Shown here: positions 1 through 9,367 of the stretch, piece after piece | Numbering within the stretch: position 1 is the stretch's first letter | Layout: every line of letters begins with the position of its first letter | Assembly (NCBI GenBank): GCA_001447805.1 | Contig: CP013099.1 | Coordinates: 2,046,001-2,110,000 of the forward strand | DNA: 64,000 nucleotides | Direction: 5' to 3' | Source of the DNA: Candidatus Tenderia electrophaga | Lineage (GTDB): Bacteria; Pseudomonadota; Gammaproteobacteria; Tenderiales; Tenderiaceae | The notes under the pieces: model-generated | What the model saw: only the letters and a program-made list of their open reading frames with translations | Told to the model about the DNA's origin: nothing | The model's database searches: none | Translations under genes and position numbers: made by a program

Positions 1-21
1 TGATTTTGTTGTTGTGCGCAT
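1..21 (-). CDS. Possible start of a CDS running off the left edge
   Basis: An ATG opens seven codons (MRTTTKS) before the window ends. It is the first ATG downstream of the c-di-GMP riboswitch on the same strand, so it is the natural candidate for the controlled gene. The upstream ribosome-binding site is weak (GAG close to the ATG), and nothing about the product can be said from seven residues. The true start may lie outside the window. Confidence 0.3.
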
Positions 22-92
22 GTTCTCGGCCCTGTTGTGGAAAAAAGGCCCGAACAAAGACGTGCTGCAAGTCAATTATGGAGGGATTGTCT

Positions 93-184
93 TGTATTCC
101 GGCAATCCCGCTGCCTTAGGGCTGCGCCCCTTAGGCCGGTGACTTTGCGCCCCCGACCTTTCGTTCGGGGTAGCCTTTTTCGGA
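93..184 (-). promoter_or_regulatory. Cyclic-di-GMP-I (GEMM) riboswitch aptamer
   Basis: Read on the minus strand the segment has the ordered hallmarks of the class I c-di-GMP aptamer. There is an A-rich 5' strand followed by a P2 stem-loop with a GAAA-type loop (151-170). Next come the conserved GCGCAAAG (143-150, consensus GACGCAAAG) and CCGGCC. A P3 hairpin made of a near-palindrome follows (114-135), and then the GCGGGATTGCCGG block (99-111) that matches the consensus AGCGGGGTTACCG. In known members c-di-GMP binds at the three-way junction and controls transcription or translation of motility, pilus, matrix or chitin-related genes. The controlled gene lies to the left, outside the window. 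A GC-rich imperfect hairpin with a run of T between 30 and 54 could be the expression platform. Positions 185-333 hold nothing else recognisable. Confidence 0.88.
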
Positions 185-333
185 TGTCTTACTAGTGATG
201 TTATCGACAATATAAGAGCATAATTAAATACTGAGAGTGTGCGCCAGTTCACGAAACCGCAATGGGATGATGCGCCCTCCGCGCCCCGAAACTCAACATT
301 TCTTTAATTATATCAGATGGTTACGCGATATCA

Positions 334-1092
334 TTAAGTGTGTTTGTTAGTGCTGATAAGGCTTTCCACTAAATCCATGGGCAGAGGGAACACGATGGTA
401 TTGGTGCGTTCGCCGGCGATATCGGTAAGGGTCTGCAGATAGCGCAGCTGCAAGGCCTCCCGCTGCTGGGCCAGTTTCTGTGCCGCCCAGAGCAGTTTCT
501 CCGCGGCCTCCGATTCACCCAAGGCGTGGATCACTTTGGCACGTCTGACGCGCTCGGCCTCGGCCTGTTTGGCGATGGCGCGGATCATGCTCTCATCCAG
601 GTCGACGTGTTTGATCTCAACATTGCTGACCTTGATGCCCCAGGCGTCGGTTTGCTCGTCCAGGGCTTTCTGGATGTCCGCGTTGAGGCGATCGCGCTCG
701 GCCAGCATCTCGTCCAATTCATGTTGTCCCAGCACCGAGCGCAAGGTGGTTTGGGCCAGCTGGCTGGTGGCCTCGAAATAATTTTCCACTTGTATGATGG
801 CCTTGTCGGGATCGATGACGCGGAAGTACAATACCGCGTTCACATGCACCGAAACGTTGTCTCGTGAAATCACGTCTTGGGTGGGCACGTCCATGGTGAT
901 GACGCGCAGATCGACCTTGACCATTTGCTGGATCAAGGGGATGACGATGATAAAGCCCGGGCCTTTTACTTTCCAGAAGCGTCCGAGGAGAAAAATCACG
1001 CCGCGTTCATACTCGCGCAGGATGCGAATGGCAGAGAACAGAAACAGTACCACCAGGATAACAACGGCGTAGACGGCGTAAGATGATGTCAT
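334..1092 (-). CDS. Slipin: SPFH/Band 7 membrane protein (stomatin-like)
   Basis: This is a 252-residue SPFH/stomatin family protein. Residues about 5-25 form one hydrophobic membrane segment. They are followed by the PHB/Band 7 domain (about 25-180), with the typical stomatin stretches GVIFLLGRF near residue 32 and [13 protein letters not shown] near 68, and then an Ala/Glu-rich coiled-coil region. Family members oligomerise at the inner membrane and organise or restrain membrane proteases. The ATG overlaps the stop codon of the upstream nfeD-type gene (ATGA), which indicates translational coupling. Slipin/NfeD pairs are a known operon in which the protease cleaves the slipin C-terminus. The cellular substrate here is unknown. 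Confidence 0.93.
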   Translation of the reverse strand: MTSSYAVYAVVILVVLFLFSAIRILREYERGVIFLLGRFWKVKGPGFIIVIPLIQQMVKVDLRVITMDVPTQDVISRDNVSVHVNAVLYFRVIDPDKAIIQVENYFEATSQLAQTTLRSVLGQHELDEMLAERDRLNADIQKALDEQTDAWGIKVSNVEIKHVDLDESMIRAIAKQAEAERVRRAKVIHALGESEAAEKLLWAAQKLAQQREALQLRYLQTLTDIAGERTNTIVFPLPMDLVESLISTNKHT

Positions 1093-2471
1093 GACGCACC
1101 CTCCTCTTTGGGTTTGATGGGCTCCACCTTCAAGGTCAGGCCCGTGATGCCGGTGACCCTTAGCTCTTGGCCTTTACTCACCGGCTGGTCGGTTTTTGCA
1201 TTCCAGTGTTCGCTGTGAATGAGCACGCGCCCCTGGCGATCGAAATCATCATCGGCCACGGCGGTGCCGCCTACCAGTTGTTCGAGCCCGCTGACTACCG
1301 GTCGGCGGCGTGCCTTGAGCGCCATGCCAAGGGCGACGACGAACACCAATACGCTGGTGATGGCGAAGGTGATGATGACGGCGATATCGATGCCGAAGCC
1401 CGGCGCGCGGGTATCCATGAGAATGATCGAGCCGATGACAAAGGCCACCAGCCCGCCGATTCCCAACATGCCGAAACTAGGCTGGTAGGCCTCGGCGACC
1501 ATCAGCGCGACCCCGAGCAACAACAAGGCCAGCCCGGCATAGTTGATGGGTAACAGCTGAAACGAATACAGGGCCAGCAACAGGGAAATAGCGCCGACGG
1601 TGCCGGGTACAATGGCGCCGGGATTGGAGAACTCGAAAATCAGGCCATAGATTCCGATCAGCATCAGGATGTAGGCCACATTGGGATTGGTAATGATGCT
1701 GAGCAGGCGGTTGCGCCAGTCGGGTTGAATCGGGGTGATGGGCATGCCGGCGGTATCCATGGTGCGTGTCGCGCCCTGCACGTCGACTTCTCGGCCGTGG
1801 ATCTGTTGCAACAAATCGCCCGTGCCGGTGGCGATGATGTCGATCACGTTCATATCCAGCGCCTCGCTGGCCGATAGGCTGGCGGCCTCGCGCACCGCCT
1901 TTTCCGCCCATTCCTGATTGCGGCCGCGCATCTGCGCCAGGCTTTGGATGTAGGCCACCGCGTCGTTGATCGCCTTGCGCTTCATCGCGCCCGGGCTGCC
2001 GTCTGCGGGTGCCTGTTTGTCTTTTTCTTGCTCGGTTTCGGGCATGCCCGGTGTAGATCCTCCACCGCCCATCTGCACCGGTGTCGCCGCCCCCAGGTTG
2101 GTGCCGGGCGCCATGGCGGCGAAGTGGCTGGCGTAGAGGATATAGGTGCCGGCGCTGGCGGCGCGCGCGCCGCTGGGGGCCACATAGGTGGCAATAGGGA
2201 TCGGGGAGTTGATGATGTCCTTGATGATGCTACGCATGGAGGTATCCAGCCCGCCGGGGGTGTCCATGCGGATTATCACCAGCCTGGCGTTGCGCTGTGC
2301 CGCCACTTCCAGCGCCCTGCCGAGATAATCGTCGGTCGCCGGGCCGATGGCCTCGTCCACCGTCAACTGGATGATCGGGCTTGCACCGTTATTGCCCGAG
2401 ACACCGCTCAACATCAACACGCCGGCGACCAGCAGCAATGCGCCGGCCAATTTCCGCGTCAGCTTTGTCAT
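1089..2471 (-). CDS. NfeD-type membrane-bound serine protease (ClpP class)
   Basis: This is a long-form NfeD protein. It has a signal peptide, then a periplasmic ClpP-like serine protease domain whose Ser lies in [13 protein letters not shown], about 115 residues in. A Gly/Pro-rich insert follows near residue 155, then several transmembrane helices (about residues 265-390) and a C-terminal OB-fold NfeD domain. I chose the ATG that gives [14 protein letters not shown] because it begins a standard signal peptide; an upstream ATG would add 12 odd residues (MLLMGGCDGCQN). It overlaps the slipin gene by four bases. Known homologues cleave the C-terminal hydrophobic region of their partner stomatin. 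Confidence 0.92.
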   Translation of the reverse strand: MTKLTRKLAGALLLVAGVLMLSGVSGNNGASPIIQLTVDEAIGPATDDYLGRALEVAAQRNARLVIIRMDTPGGLDTSMRSIIKDIINSPIPIATYVAPSGARAASAGTYILYASHFAAMAPGTNLGAATPVQMGGGGSTPGMPETEQEKDKQAPADGSPGAMKRKAINDAVAYIQSLAQMRGRNQEWAEKAVREAASLSASEALDMNVIDIIATGTGDLLQQIHGREVDVQGATRTMDTAGMPITPIQPDWRNRLLSIITNPNVAYILMLIGIYGLIFEFSNPGAIVPGTVGAISLLLALYSFQLLPINYAGLALLLLGVALMVAEAYQPSFGMLGIGGLVAFVIGSIILMDTRAPGFGIDIAVIITFAITSVLVFVVALGMALKARRRPVVSGLEQLVGGTAVADDDFDRQGRVLIHSEHWNAKTDQPVSKGQELRVTGITGLTLKVEPIKPKEEGAS

Positions 2472-2800
2472 ATTTTGACATCCATCACATCCACCCATTA
2501 ACAGCATAGCTGTGATCTGAAAATAATATAGGGTATCCGCTTGGGGCGTAAAGCTTGCAATCCTTCTTGGCTTTCATATCGTGACTTGATGAGCGAAGGG
2601 CTACCACCTCAGGAAAGAATGCGTTTCGACAATGTCTGCACGCTGATGGACTCACCGCTGAAGCAATCCCACAATGAACGTCCCTGCCACAGCAAATCGA
2701 TGCGCAAGTGGCGCGCTTGAAACGTGTGGCCATCGACACCCTCACCGAGACGCGCAGACGCGCTATTTGTGCTCGTGGCAGGAAGGGACCTGAGGGAGGC
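2472..2800. other. Intergenic stretch, no supported gene
   Basis: This region lies between two leftward genes. It has no recognisable product on either strand, no clear terminator and no repeat. Short open frames exist on both strands, but their translations resemble no family I know and their starts lack ribosome-binding sites. The left part presumably carries the nfeD/slipin promoter. Confidence 0.4.
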
Positions 2801-4723
2801 TTATTCGCCGGGGCGTGCCCCGGCCGGCGGCGGGTTTTTTTGCTCGGCCAGCAGCTGCTTCAGGCTGTTCAGCTGGGGCGAGTCCGGGGCCAGGTTTTCA
2901 AGCAGATTCATGCTCACTCGCGCGCCCTCGAGGCGACCGGAGACGAGATCGACAAAGCCCAGGTTGTAGATGGTCTGCACGTCTTCGGGAAAATACACCA
3001 AGGCCGTCTCCAAATGTTGGCGCGCCGCCGCCGGGCGTTGCATGATGACCAGGATCTGACCGATCCATTTATGGGCATAGCCGGTTTCCTTCAGCGCCAG
3101 CGAGGACTGCAGAATGGATAAGGCGCGTTCGAACTGCTCCTGTTTGAGCAGATAATCGGCGGTCATGAGATAGAAGTCGACAAAATACGGCGCGGCGCTC
3201 ATCACCGCCAGGTATTCGCGCAAGGCCAACTTGGGTTCACCCTGCGATTCATAGTGCTCGGCCAGTTTTACGTGCGCCTGGACATAGGGCATTTGGTTCT
3301 TAAACACGGCCAAGGCCAGCTCCTCGACAATATTGCGCGGATTGTAATTGGCGATGGTGCGTTCCTCGGGTCCTTTGGACGGATAGGGATAATGATCGGT
3401 GAGGTTGATCATTCTGAGCTCCCCCAGGGCGCGGTCCAGCGGGGTAATCGGCCAGGAGTTGCGATAAAATATTTTCGACTCAAGCCTGTCGCTGTCCCAG
3501 TGCGGCTGGATGAGTCCCGTTGCTTTAATGGTATCGAAGAAGGCCTCGCTCATTAGAAGATAGCCTTCCACGTTGGGATGCAGGTGTTCCAGCATCAGTT
3601 CTTCGCCCACGATGCCGTGACGCGCCTCCGCTTCGAAGTAACGCTTCATGGGCACCACCGGCACGTCGTGTTGCGCCGCGACTTTATGGATGCTTTGATT
3701 GAAATCTTCAGAGGCCCTGAAACGTAGCCCGTCCAAGTCCTTGGCCCAGGCATAGGCTTCGCGCGCCATGCCGTACATGCCCTCCTGCTCCATCATGCCG
3801 GCCCACTCATAGACCAGGTCGGCGGGCAGATGGACGCCGTCGTCCACGGAGATAAAGGGGGCATGGTCGCGCAGGTTGCTGACCAGCTCACTGACAATCA
3901 CCGGCACGTCGGCGGCATTGAACTTGGCCAGAATCTCGCTCAAATTGGCTTCGTAGTTTTTTCGGGCGTTTTCATAAGTCTCGCTGCCATAGGCGATACT
4001 GTTATCGCCCACCATCTGGCTCATCAGGGTGGCGTGGCCCGACAATTCGTCGGTGCCGCTGCTGAGCCAGCGTTTGCCGCTGTCGACTAAGCTACGTATC
4101 CACTGTACGGTCTTCAGTTTCGAGAGGGTGAGATAGGTCTTGATCATCCAGCGCGCCTGCCCCACCGTTTGCGTGGAACCGGCCCCCAGGGCGCCGTAGA
4201 ATTCGTTATGGCCGCTGTAAACGAGAATGGCATCGGGTTGCTGCGCCAGGATCTCGTCGACGAAATCGAGCAAGGTAAAGCTGTTGACGGCAGCGATGCC
4301 GGTATTCACCACTTCGATATATTTGTCGGGGAAGGCGTCGGACAAACGTTGCGCCAGCACGCGCGAAAACAACACATTGCGCGGATAGGGCCAACTGGCG
4401 GCGGTGGAACCGCCCATGACGAAGATGCGATAGCCGTTGTCGGGTTTGGTCGCCTTGAAATATTCTTCCGGCGGTGAGGGTGTGTAGTACCCTTGGGGAA
4501 AATAGCGCTTGGCGACATGGGCGTTAATCCGTAGATAGGGATCATTGAAAAACGTTTCCTCCGCCGGGATAAACAGCCTCAGATCAGCGCCGTAATCGAA
4601 GGCGCGCAGGCTGAGTTCCAGCGCCACGAAAAACAGCACGGGAATGAGCAAGGCAATAAGGTGGAAAACAAATTGCCTGGGTTTTCGCGGTGTGGACATA
4701 CGAGGTGACGGCGCCTGGTTCAA
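2801..4723 (-). CDS. SGNH-hydrolase-like membrane protein with C-terminal TPRs
   Basis: This 640-residue protein has one N-terminal membrane segment (about residues 18-45) and a large extracytoplasmic domain with SGNH/GDSL-hydrolase blocks. The Ser block is VMGGSTAASW near residue 102, the Asn block is YSGHNEF near 170, and the His block is EHLHPN near 383, where Glu stands in the usual Asp position of DxxH. The last about 150 residues look like TPR/PEP-type helical repeats. The reading frame opens with TTG at the given end, and an ATG 24 bases inside (MSTPRK) is an equally likely start. It is homologous to the gene transcribed the other way at 5036 and probably works in the same carbamoyltransferase-linked cluster. 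The substrate is unknown; acyl or carbamoyl ester chemistry on a glycan is inference. Confidence 0.78.
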   Translation of the reverse strand: MNQAPSPRMSTPRKPRQFVFHLIALLIPVLFFVALELSLRAFDYGADLRLFIPAEETFFNDPYLRINAHVAKRYFPQGYYTPSPPEEYFKATKPDNGYRIFVMGGSTAASWPYPRNVLFSRVLAQRLSDAFPDKYIEVVNTGIAAVNSFTLLDFVDEILAQQPDAILVYSGHNEFYGALGAGSTQTVGQARWMIKTYLTLSKLKTVQWIRSLVDSGKRWLSSGTDELSGHATLMSQMVGDNSIAYGSETYENARKNYEANLSEILAKFNAADVPVIVSELVSNLRDHAPFISVDDGVHLPADLVYEWAGMMEQEGMYGMAREAYAWAKDLDGLRFRASEDFNQSIHKVAAQHDVPVVPMKRYFEAEARHGIVGEELMLEHLHPNVEGYLLMSEAFFDTIKATGLIQPHWDSDRLESKIFYRNSWPITPLDRALGELRMINLTDHYPYPSKGPEERTIANYNPRNIVEELALAVFKNQMPYVQAHVKLAEHYESQGEPKLALREYLAVMSAAPYFVDFYLMTADYLLKQEQFERALSILQSSLALKETGYAHKWIGQILVIMQRPAAARQHLETALVYFPEDVQTIYNLGFVDLVSGRLEGARVSMNLLENLAPDSPQLNSLKQLLAEQKNPPPAGARPGE

Positions 4724-4852
4724 GCGAATCGGATATGATTGTGCCGCTGTTCAACAACGGCGTATAACTCATTGTAAATAAAGGATACGGCCTGCGGTCC
4801 GATATCTTTAACCAAGTGCGCCGCGCAATCTGTAGAAGGAGTATCGACGTAA

Positions 4853-5002
4853 ATGGATTTTTTTCGCGAATTGCTGGTATTCCTCAAGACCAGAAAGAAA
4901 TTATGGTTATTGCCCATTATCTTTATACTGCTGCTGCTGAGTGTGCTGATCGTGTTTGTCCAGGGCAGCGCCATCGCGCCGTTCATCTATGCCGTATTCT
5001 GA
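4853..5002 (+). CDS. SxtK-like small membrane peptide (DUF5989 type)
   Basis: This is a 49-residue frame: MDFFRELLVFLKTRKKLW, then a strongly hydrophobic helix (about residues 17-37), then a short tail ending IAPFIYAVF. The basic KTRKK before the helix suggests an inside N-terminus. An AAGGAG-type ribosome-binding site lies about ten bases upstream. Length and pattern match the DUF5989/SxtK family, small proteins recurrently encoded beside SxtJ and O-carbamoyltransferases, including in the saxitoxin cluster. It opens the cluster, 33 bases before the SGNH/TPR gene. Their role is unknown; a membrane anchor or chaperone for the carbamoyltransferase is inference. It is easily missed because of its size. 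Confidence 0.8.
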   Translation: MDFFRELLVFLKTRKKLWLLPIIFILLLLSVLIVFVQGSAIAPFIYAVF

Positions 5003-5035
5003 GTTGATCCTACCGGCCTGGCAAGTGTAAGCAAG

Positions 5036-7120
5036 ATGGTCGAGGGTCGACGCATAACTGCGGGCGTTTTCAGGCAGGCGCTGTATCTGCTCACCATCCT
5101 GATTTTGTTCTTCGCCGCCCTCGAGCTGGTATTGGGACTGGTGGGGGTGCGTCCCCAGGCCTCGCACGAGGATCCTCTGGTCGGATTCGCCGGCAATGCC
5201 CCGCTGTTCGTGGCGCGGCCGGCTCCCACTGGCACCACGCTCATGACCACGGCCAAGAACAAAATCGAGTTCTTCAATGAACAGCAGTTCCCGGCCCACA
5301 AGCGCGACAACAGCTATCGCATCTTCTGTATGGGCGGGTCCACCACCTTCGGCCGCCCCTATAGCGACAGCACCTCGTTTTGCGGCTGGCTGCGCGCCTT
5401 TTTGCCCGTGGCCGATCCCAGCCGCAATTGGGAGCTGATCAACGCCGGCGGCGTCAGCTATGCCAGCTATCGGGTTGCCCGCCTGATGCAGGAGCTGACC
5501 CAATACCAGCCGGACCTGTTCATCGTCTATTCCGGCCAAAACGAATTTCTCGAGGAACGCTCTTACGGCGATCTGAAACGCCTGCCCTACTGGATGTTAT
5601 ACGGCGATTCCGTATTGAGCCATACTCGCACCTACAGCGCCTTGAAACGGGCGATCGATACGCTGGGCGCGCCGCAAGCTGCGGATAAAGCGCCACGCAG
5701 CGAGCTCAACGACGAAGTCAGCGAAGTCCTGACCCGCACCATCGGCCCTAGCAGCTATGCGCGTGACGACACGCTCAAGCAGCAGATTCTTACCCACTAC
5801 GGCATAAATCTGGGACGCATGGTAACTATCGCCCGCAATGCCGGGGCCGGCATCATGTTCGTCGAGCCGGTGGTCAATCTCAAGGACATGTCACCCTTCA
5901 AGAGTACGCATCGCGCCGGGCTGGGCAATGCCGAACGGCGTGAATGGGACAAGCTTTATCAGCAGGGTAATCTGCGCTTGCAGGCCGGTGCGGCCGAGGC
6001 GGCGCTGGAATTCTATGATCAAGCCGTGCAGCTCGATGAGCGCTATGCCGAATTGCACTACCGACGGGGCCGGGCCTTGTTTGCCCTGGGCCACTATCAG
6101 GCCGCCGAAGCCGCCTTCTGGCGCGCGGTCGACGAAGATATCGCGCCGCTGCGTATGCCCAGCAGCATGCCCGGGCTGATCGCCGAAGTGGCCGACTGGC
6201 ACGATGTGCCGGTGATTGATTACGATCAGGTGCTGCGCCGCGCCTATCTGCGCCGTTATGACCATGCGGTATTCGGCAATGAGTTTTTCCTTGATCACGT
6301 GCATCCCAATATCGAGGGGCACCGCTTGCTGGCCCTGCAGCTGTTGCAGCAGTTGATCGATCAGGGTGTCGTTACACCGGCACCCACCTGGAACCCGGAA
6401 CGCATCACCCGTATCACGGCCGAGGTGATCGCCGGCCTGGACGACCGCGCCCACGCCAAGGCCTTGGTGACCGCCGGCCGTCTGATGGACTGGGCCGGTA
6501 AATTCGATGAGGCCCACCACTTGTTTTCCAAGGCCCTGGAAAAAGAGGGCCCCAACGGCTTTGTCTACGGCATGCTCGGCAAGACGGCGTTCAGAAACGG
6601 CAAACCGCAACAGGCCATCGACTATTACAGAAAGGCAGTGGCGGTGGCGCCAGAAATGGGCTGGGTACAGCGCGCCCTGGGGGGCTTGCTAGCGCGCAAT
6701 GGCGAGATCGACGCAGCCATTGAACACTATCGCGCGGATCTGAAACTGGATGCCGACAACTATTTTTCCCACGATCGGATCGCCGTTCTGCTGGCCTCCC
6801 GGGGTGACGCACAGGGGGCGGAAGACCATTTCAAGCAGGCCCTGCGCAGCAAGCCCGATTACGGCCCCGCATTGCTGAATTATATGGTATTTCTGGGGCG
6901 GCAAGAGCGCTATCACGAGGCGGAAGCACTGGGACGACAGCTGCTGGAGACCACCCGGGACAACGCCGTGGCGCATAACAATTTCGGCATCATTATGGCG
7001 CAACAAGGCGATTTCGAACGGGCGATCGAGCATTTTTCGGAGGCGTTGCGGATTAATCCCAAACTGCGCGAGGCCGCCGACAACCTGGCTCAGGCGCAGG
7101 CCAAGCGCGCCTCACCCTAA
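5036..7120 (+). CDS. SGNH-hydrolase-like membrane protein with multiple TPRs
   Basis: This 694-residue protein has an N-terminal membrane helix (about residues 12-36) followed by an SGNH fold with CMGGSTTFGRPY near residue 100, YSGQNEF near 165 and DHVHPN near 420. The last motif keeps the canonical DxxH. A TPR pair is inserted between the Asn and His blocks (about residues 310-365), and a run of TPRs fills residues about 480-690. It sits in the order SxtK-like / SGNH-TPR / SxtJ-like / carbamoyltransferase on one strand with short gaps, so a common transcript is likely. A periplasmic esterase or transferase acting on the carbamoylated product is the plausible role, but no substrate can be read from the sequence. 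Confidence 0.82.
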   Translation: MVEGRRITAGVFRQALYLLTILILFFAALELVLGLVGVRPQASHEDPLVGFAGNAPLFVARPAPTGTTLMTTAKNKIEFFNEQQFPAHKRDNSYRIFCMGGSTTFGRPYSDSTSFCGWLRAFLPVADPSRNWELINAGGVSYASYRVARLMQELTQYQPDLFIVYSGQNEFLEERSYGDLKRLPYWMLYGDSVLSHTRTYSALKRAIDTLGAPQAADKAPRSELNDEVSEVLTRTIGPSSYARDDTLKQQILTHYGINLGRMVTIARNAGAGIMFVEPVVNLKDMSPFKSTHRAGLGNAERREWDKLYQQGNLRLQAGAAEAALEFYDQAVQLDERYAELHYRRGRALFALGHYQAAEAAFWRAVDEDIAPLRMPSSMPGLIAEVADWHDVPVIDYDQVLRRAYLRRYDHAVFGNEFFLDHVHPNIEGHRLLALQLLQQLIDQGVVTPAPTWNPERITRITAEVIAGLDDRAHAKALVTAGRLMDWAGKFDEAHHLFSKALEKEGPNGFVYGMLGKTAFRNGKPQQAIDYYRKAVAVAPEMGWVQRALGGLLARNGEIDAAIEHYRADLKLDADNYFSHDRIAVLLASRGDAQGAEDHFKQALRSKPDYGPALLNYMVFLGRQERYHEAEALGRQLLETTRDNAVAHNNFGIIMAQQGDFERAIEHFSEALRINPKLREAADNLAQAQAKRASP

Positions 7121-7179
7121 GCGGATGCATCATCAGGCGGGGCGCTGCTATTATCTCAGACCATGCGCAGGGAGTTGCA

Positions 7180-7581
7180 GTGGGAAACAGATCGATGAGT
7201 GTTAGATATCGTCAGGAAAGACAGTTTGGCGCCGTACTGGCGATCATATTCGCGGCCGTGGGACTGTGGCCGCTGCTGCACGCCCAAGCACCCGCGTGGG
7301 GCTGGGTTGGCATCAGCGCCGCCCTGCTGCTTGTCGCCGGATTGGCGCCGGCCGTGTTGAGCCCGGTGGTGAAGATCTGGCTCAAGATCGGCCACATTAT
7401 CGCTGTGATCAACACCTGGCTGTTGTTGGCGATCGCCTTTTTTCTACTGATCACCCCCCTCGCCCTGCTGTTTCGCCTGTTCGGCCGTGATTTGCTGGCC
7501 TTGCGTGTGAAAAAGAAGGATAGCTATTGGCTGGCGCATGACAAGCGCTGGTCACCCGACTCCTTCAAAAATCAGTTCTGA
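7180..7581 (+). CDS. SxtJ-family membrane protein
   Basis: This is a 133-residue protein with two hydrophobic segments per half (about residues 18-52 and 68-100), then a short basic cytosolic tail with RVKKKDSYW. Size, two-hairpin topology and the position immediately ahead of a carbamoyltransferase identify the SxtJ family, whose function is unknown. The frame opens with GTG preceded by GGAG at good spacing; an ATG five codons in is the alternative start. The stop codon is five bases before the carbamoyltransferase start, so the two are almost certainly co-translated. Confidence 0.78.
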   Translation: MGNRSMSVRYRQERQFGAVLAIIFAAVGLWPLLHAQAPAWGWVGISAALLLVAGLAPAVLSPVVKIWLKIGHIIAVINTWLLLAIAFFLLITPLALLFRLFGRDLLALRVKKKDSYWLAHDKRWSPDSFKNQF

Positions 7582-7586
7582 TCGGC

Positions 7587-9362
7587 GTGTGGATTCTCGG
7601 CATTTCCGCCTACTACCATGATAGCGCCGCGGCGTTGATCAAGGACGGCCAGATTGTGGCCGCAGCGCAGGAAGAGCGCTTTTGCCGCGAGAAACACTAT
7701 GCCGGTTTTCCGCGCCAGTCTATTGAATACTGCCTGGCCGAGGCCGGCATTCCGCTGCACGAAGTCGACAATATCGTTTTCTACGAAAAGCCCTTTCTCA
7801 AGTTCGAGCGTCTGCTGGAGACCTATCACGCCTTTGCACCGGCGGGCTTCGCCTCCTTCGTCAAGGCCATGCCGATATGGCTCAAGGAAAAGTTGTTTCA
7901 GAAACGCCTATTGAAACAGGAGTTCGCCGCGCTGGATGCAGATGTGGATATCACGGCAAAGCTGCTGTTTTCCGAGCACCATTTGTCCCACGCCGCATCG
8001 GCCTTTTATCCCTCGCCCTTCGAGCAGGCGCTGATCCTGACCATGGACGGCACCGGCGAATGGGCCACCACCACCGTCATGCTGGGCGAGGGGCGCGACA
8101 TCCGCTTGCTCAAGGAGCTGCACTTCCCCCACTCCCTGGGACTGCTGTATTCCGCCTTCACCTATTATTGCGGCTTCAAGGTCAATGCCGGTGAATACAA
8201 ACTCATGGGGCTGGCTCCCTATGGCCGGCCGACCTATGTGGAGGTCATCCGCGAACACTTGGTGGATATCGCCGCCGACGGTTCGTTTCGCCTCAATATG
8301 CGCTATTTCAATTATTGCACCGGCCTGACCATGACCAATCGCCGCTTCGACCAATTATTCGGGCGCGGGCCGCGCCGGCCTGAATCCGAGATCACACAGA
8401 TGGACATGGACCTGGCCCACTCGGTTCAAGTGGTCACTGAGGAAATCGTGTTGAAGCTGTCTCGATCGCTGCGGCAGGAGTATGGCGTAGACAAGCTGTG
8501 TCTGGCCGGCGGCGTGGTCTTAAATTGCGTCGCCAACGGCAAGCTACTTCGGGAAGGTATTTTCGATGAGCTGTGGATTCAACCCGCGGCCGGCGACGCC
8601 GGCGGTGCCTTGGGCGCCGCCCTGGTGGGCTACCACCTGCATCATCAACGGGACCGAGCGGGCTTAAGCGGCGCGGACGGTATGTCGGGCAGCTATCTGG
8701 GGCCCTCATTTAGTGACGAGGATATCGGGGCGGCGTTGGAGCATTCCGGGCTGTGCTATGAATTGCAGGATGAGGATGCGCTGATTGATGCGGCGGCGAA
8801 GGCCCTGGCCGAGGACAAGGTGATCGGCTGGTTCCAAGGGCGCATGGAGTACGGTCCGCGGGCCTTGGGTAACCGCAGTATTTTGGGTGATCCGCGTTCC
8901 CCCCGCACCCAGTCGGTCATGAATCTGAAAATCAAATACCGGGAATCCTTCCGCCCCTTCGCACCGTCGGTGCTGCGCGAGGATGTGCATGAGTATTTTG
9001 ACATGGAGGGCGACAGTCCCTACATGCTGCTGGTGGCACCGGTGCAACAACATCGGCGCCGACAACTATCCGACGTCACCGGGCTGGAACAGGTCAATCA
9101 AATCCGCTCCGACATCCCGGCCGTGACCCATGTGGATTATTCGGCGCGTATTCAAACGGTCTCGGCCGACGTGAATCCCCTTTACTACCGTCTCATCCAG
9201 GCGTTTAAGAGGCTCACGGGTTATGGATTGGTCGTGAACACCTCGTTCAACGTGCGCGGGGAACCGGTGGTCTGCACACCGGCGGATGCGATTCGTTGTT
9301 TCAGGAATACCGACATGGATGAGCTCTATCTCGGTCGCTGGCGCGTGCTCAAGCGCGGCTGA
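7587..9362 (+). CDS. O-carbamoyltransferase (NodU/CmcH/SxtI family)
   Basis: This 591-residue protein spans the whole family. The N-terminal Kae1-like ATPase/carbamoyl-adenylate domain starts GISAYYHDSAAALI, with the metal-binding HHLSHAAS near residue 131 and the phosphate loop TMDGTGEW near 153. The C-terminal YrdC-like carbamoyltransferase C domain (about residues 380-585) has GWFQGRMEYGPRALGNRSIL. Members use carbamoyl phosphate and ATP to carbamoylate a hydroxyl of a sugar, antibiotic or toxin. The start is GTG, five bases after the sxtJ-like gene. The gene ends five bases from the convergent secreted-protein gene, with no obvious terminator in between. No biosynthetic genes for a small-molecule acceptor are nearby, so the substrate is unknown. 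Confidence 0.92.
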   Translation: MWILGISAYYHDSAAALIKDGQIVAAAQEERFCREKHYAGFPRQSIEYCLAEAGIPLHEVDNIVFYEKPFLKFERLLETYHAFAPAGFASFVKAMPIWLKEKLFQKRLLKQEFAALDADVDITAKLLFSEHHLSHAASAFYPSPFEQALILTMDGTGEWATTTVMLGEGRDIRLLKELHFPHSLGLLYSAFTYYCGFKVNAGEYKLMGLAPYGRPTYVEVIREHLVDIAADGSFRLNMRYFNYCTGLTMTNRRFDQLFGRGPRRPESEITQMDMDLAHSVQVVTEEIVLKLSRSLRQEYGVDKLCLAGGVVLNCVANGKLLREGIFDELWIQPAAGDAGGALGAALVGYHLHHQRDRAGLSGADGMSGSYLGPSFSDEDIGAALEHSGLCYELQDEDALIDAAAKALAEDKVIGWFQGRMEYGPRALGNRSILGDPRSPRTQSVMNLKIKYRESFRPFAPSVLREDVHEYFDMEGDSPYMLLVAPVQQHRRRQLSDVTGLEQVNQIRSDIPAVTHVDYSARIQTVSADVNPLYYRLIQAFKRLTGYGLVVNTSFNVRGEPVVCTPADAIRCFRNTDMDELYLGRWRVLKRG

Positions 9363-9367
9363 GCAAA

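Noticed and set aside
2485..2745. 86-codon frame on the minus strand upstream of nfeD
   Set aside because: It overlaps the nfeD 5' end, has no ribosome-binding site and no family resemblance.
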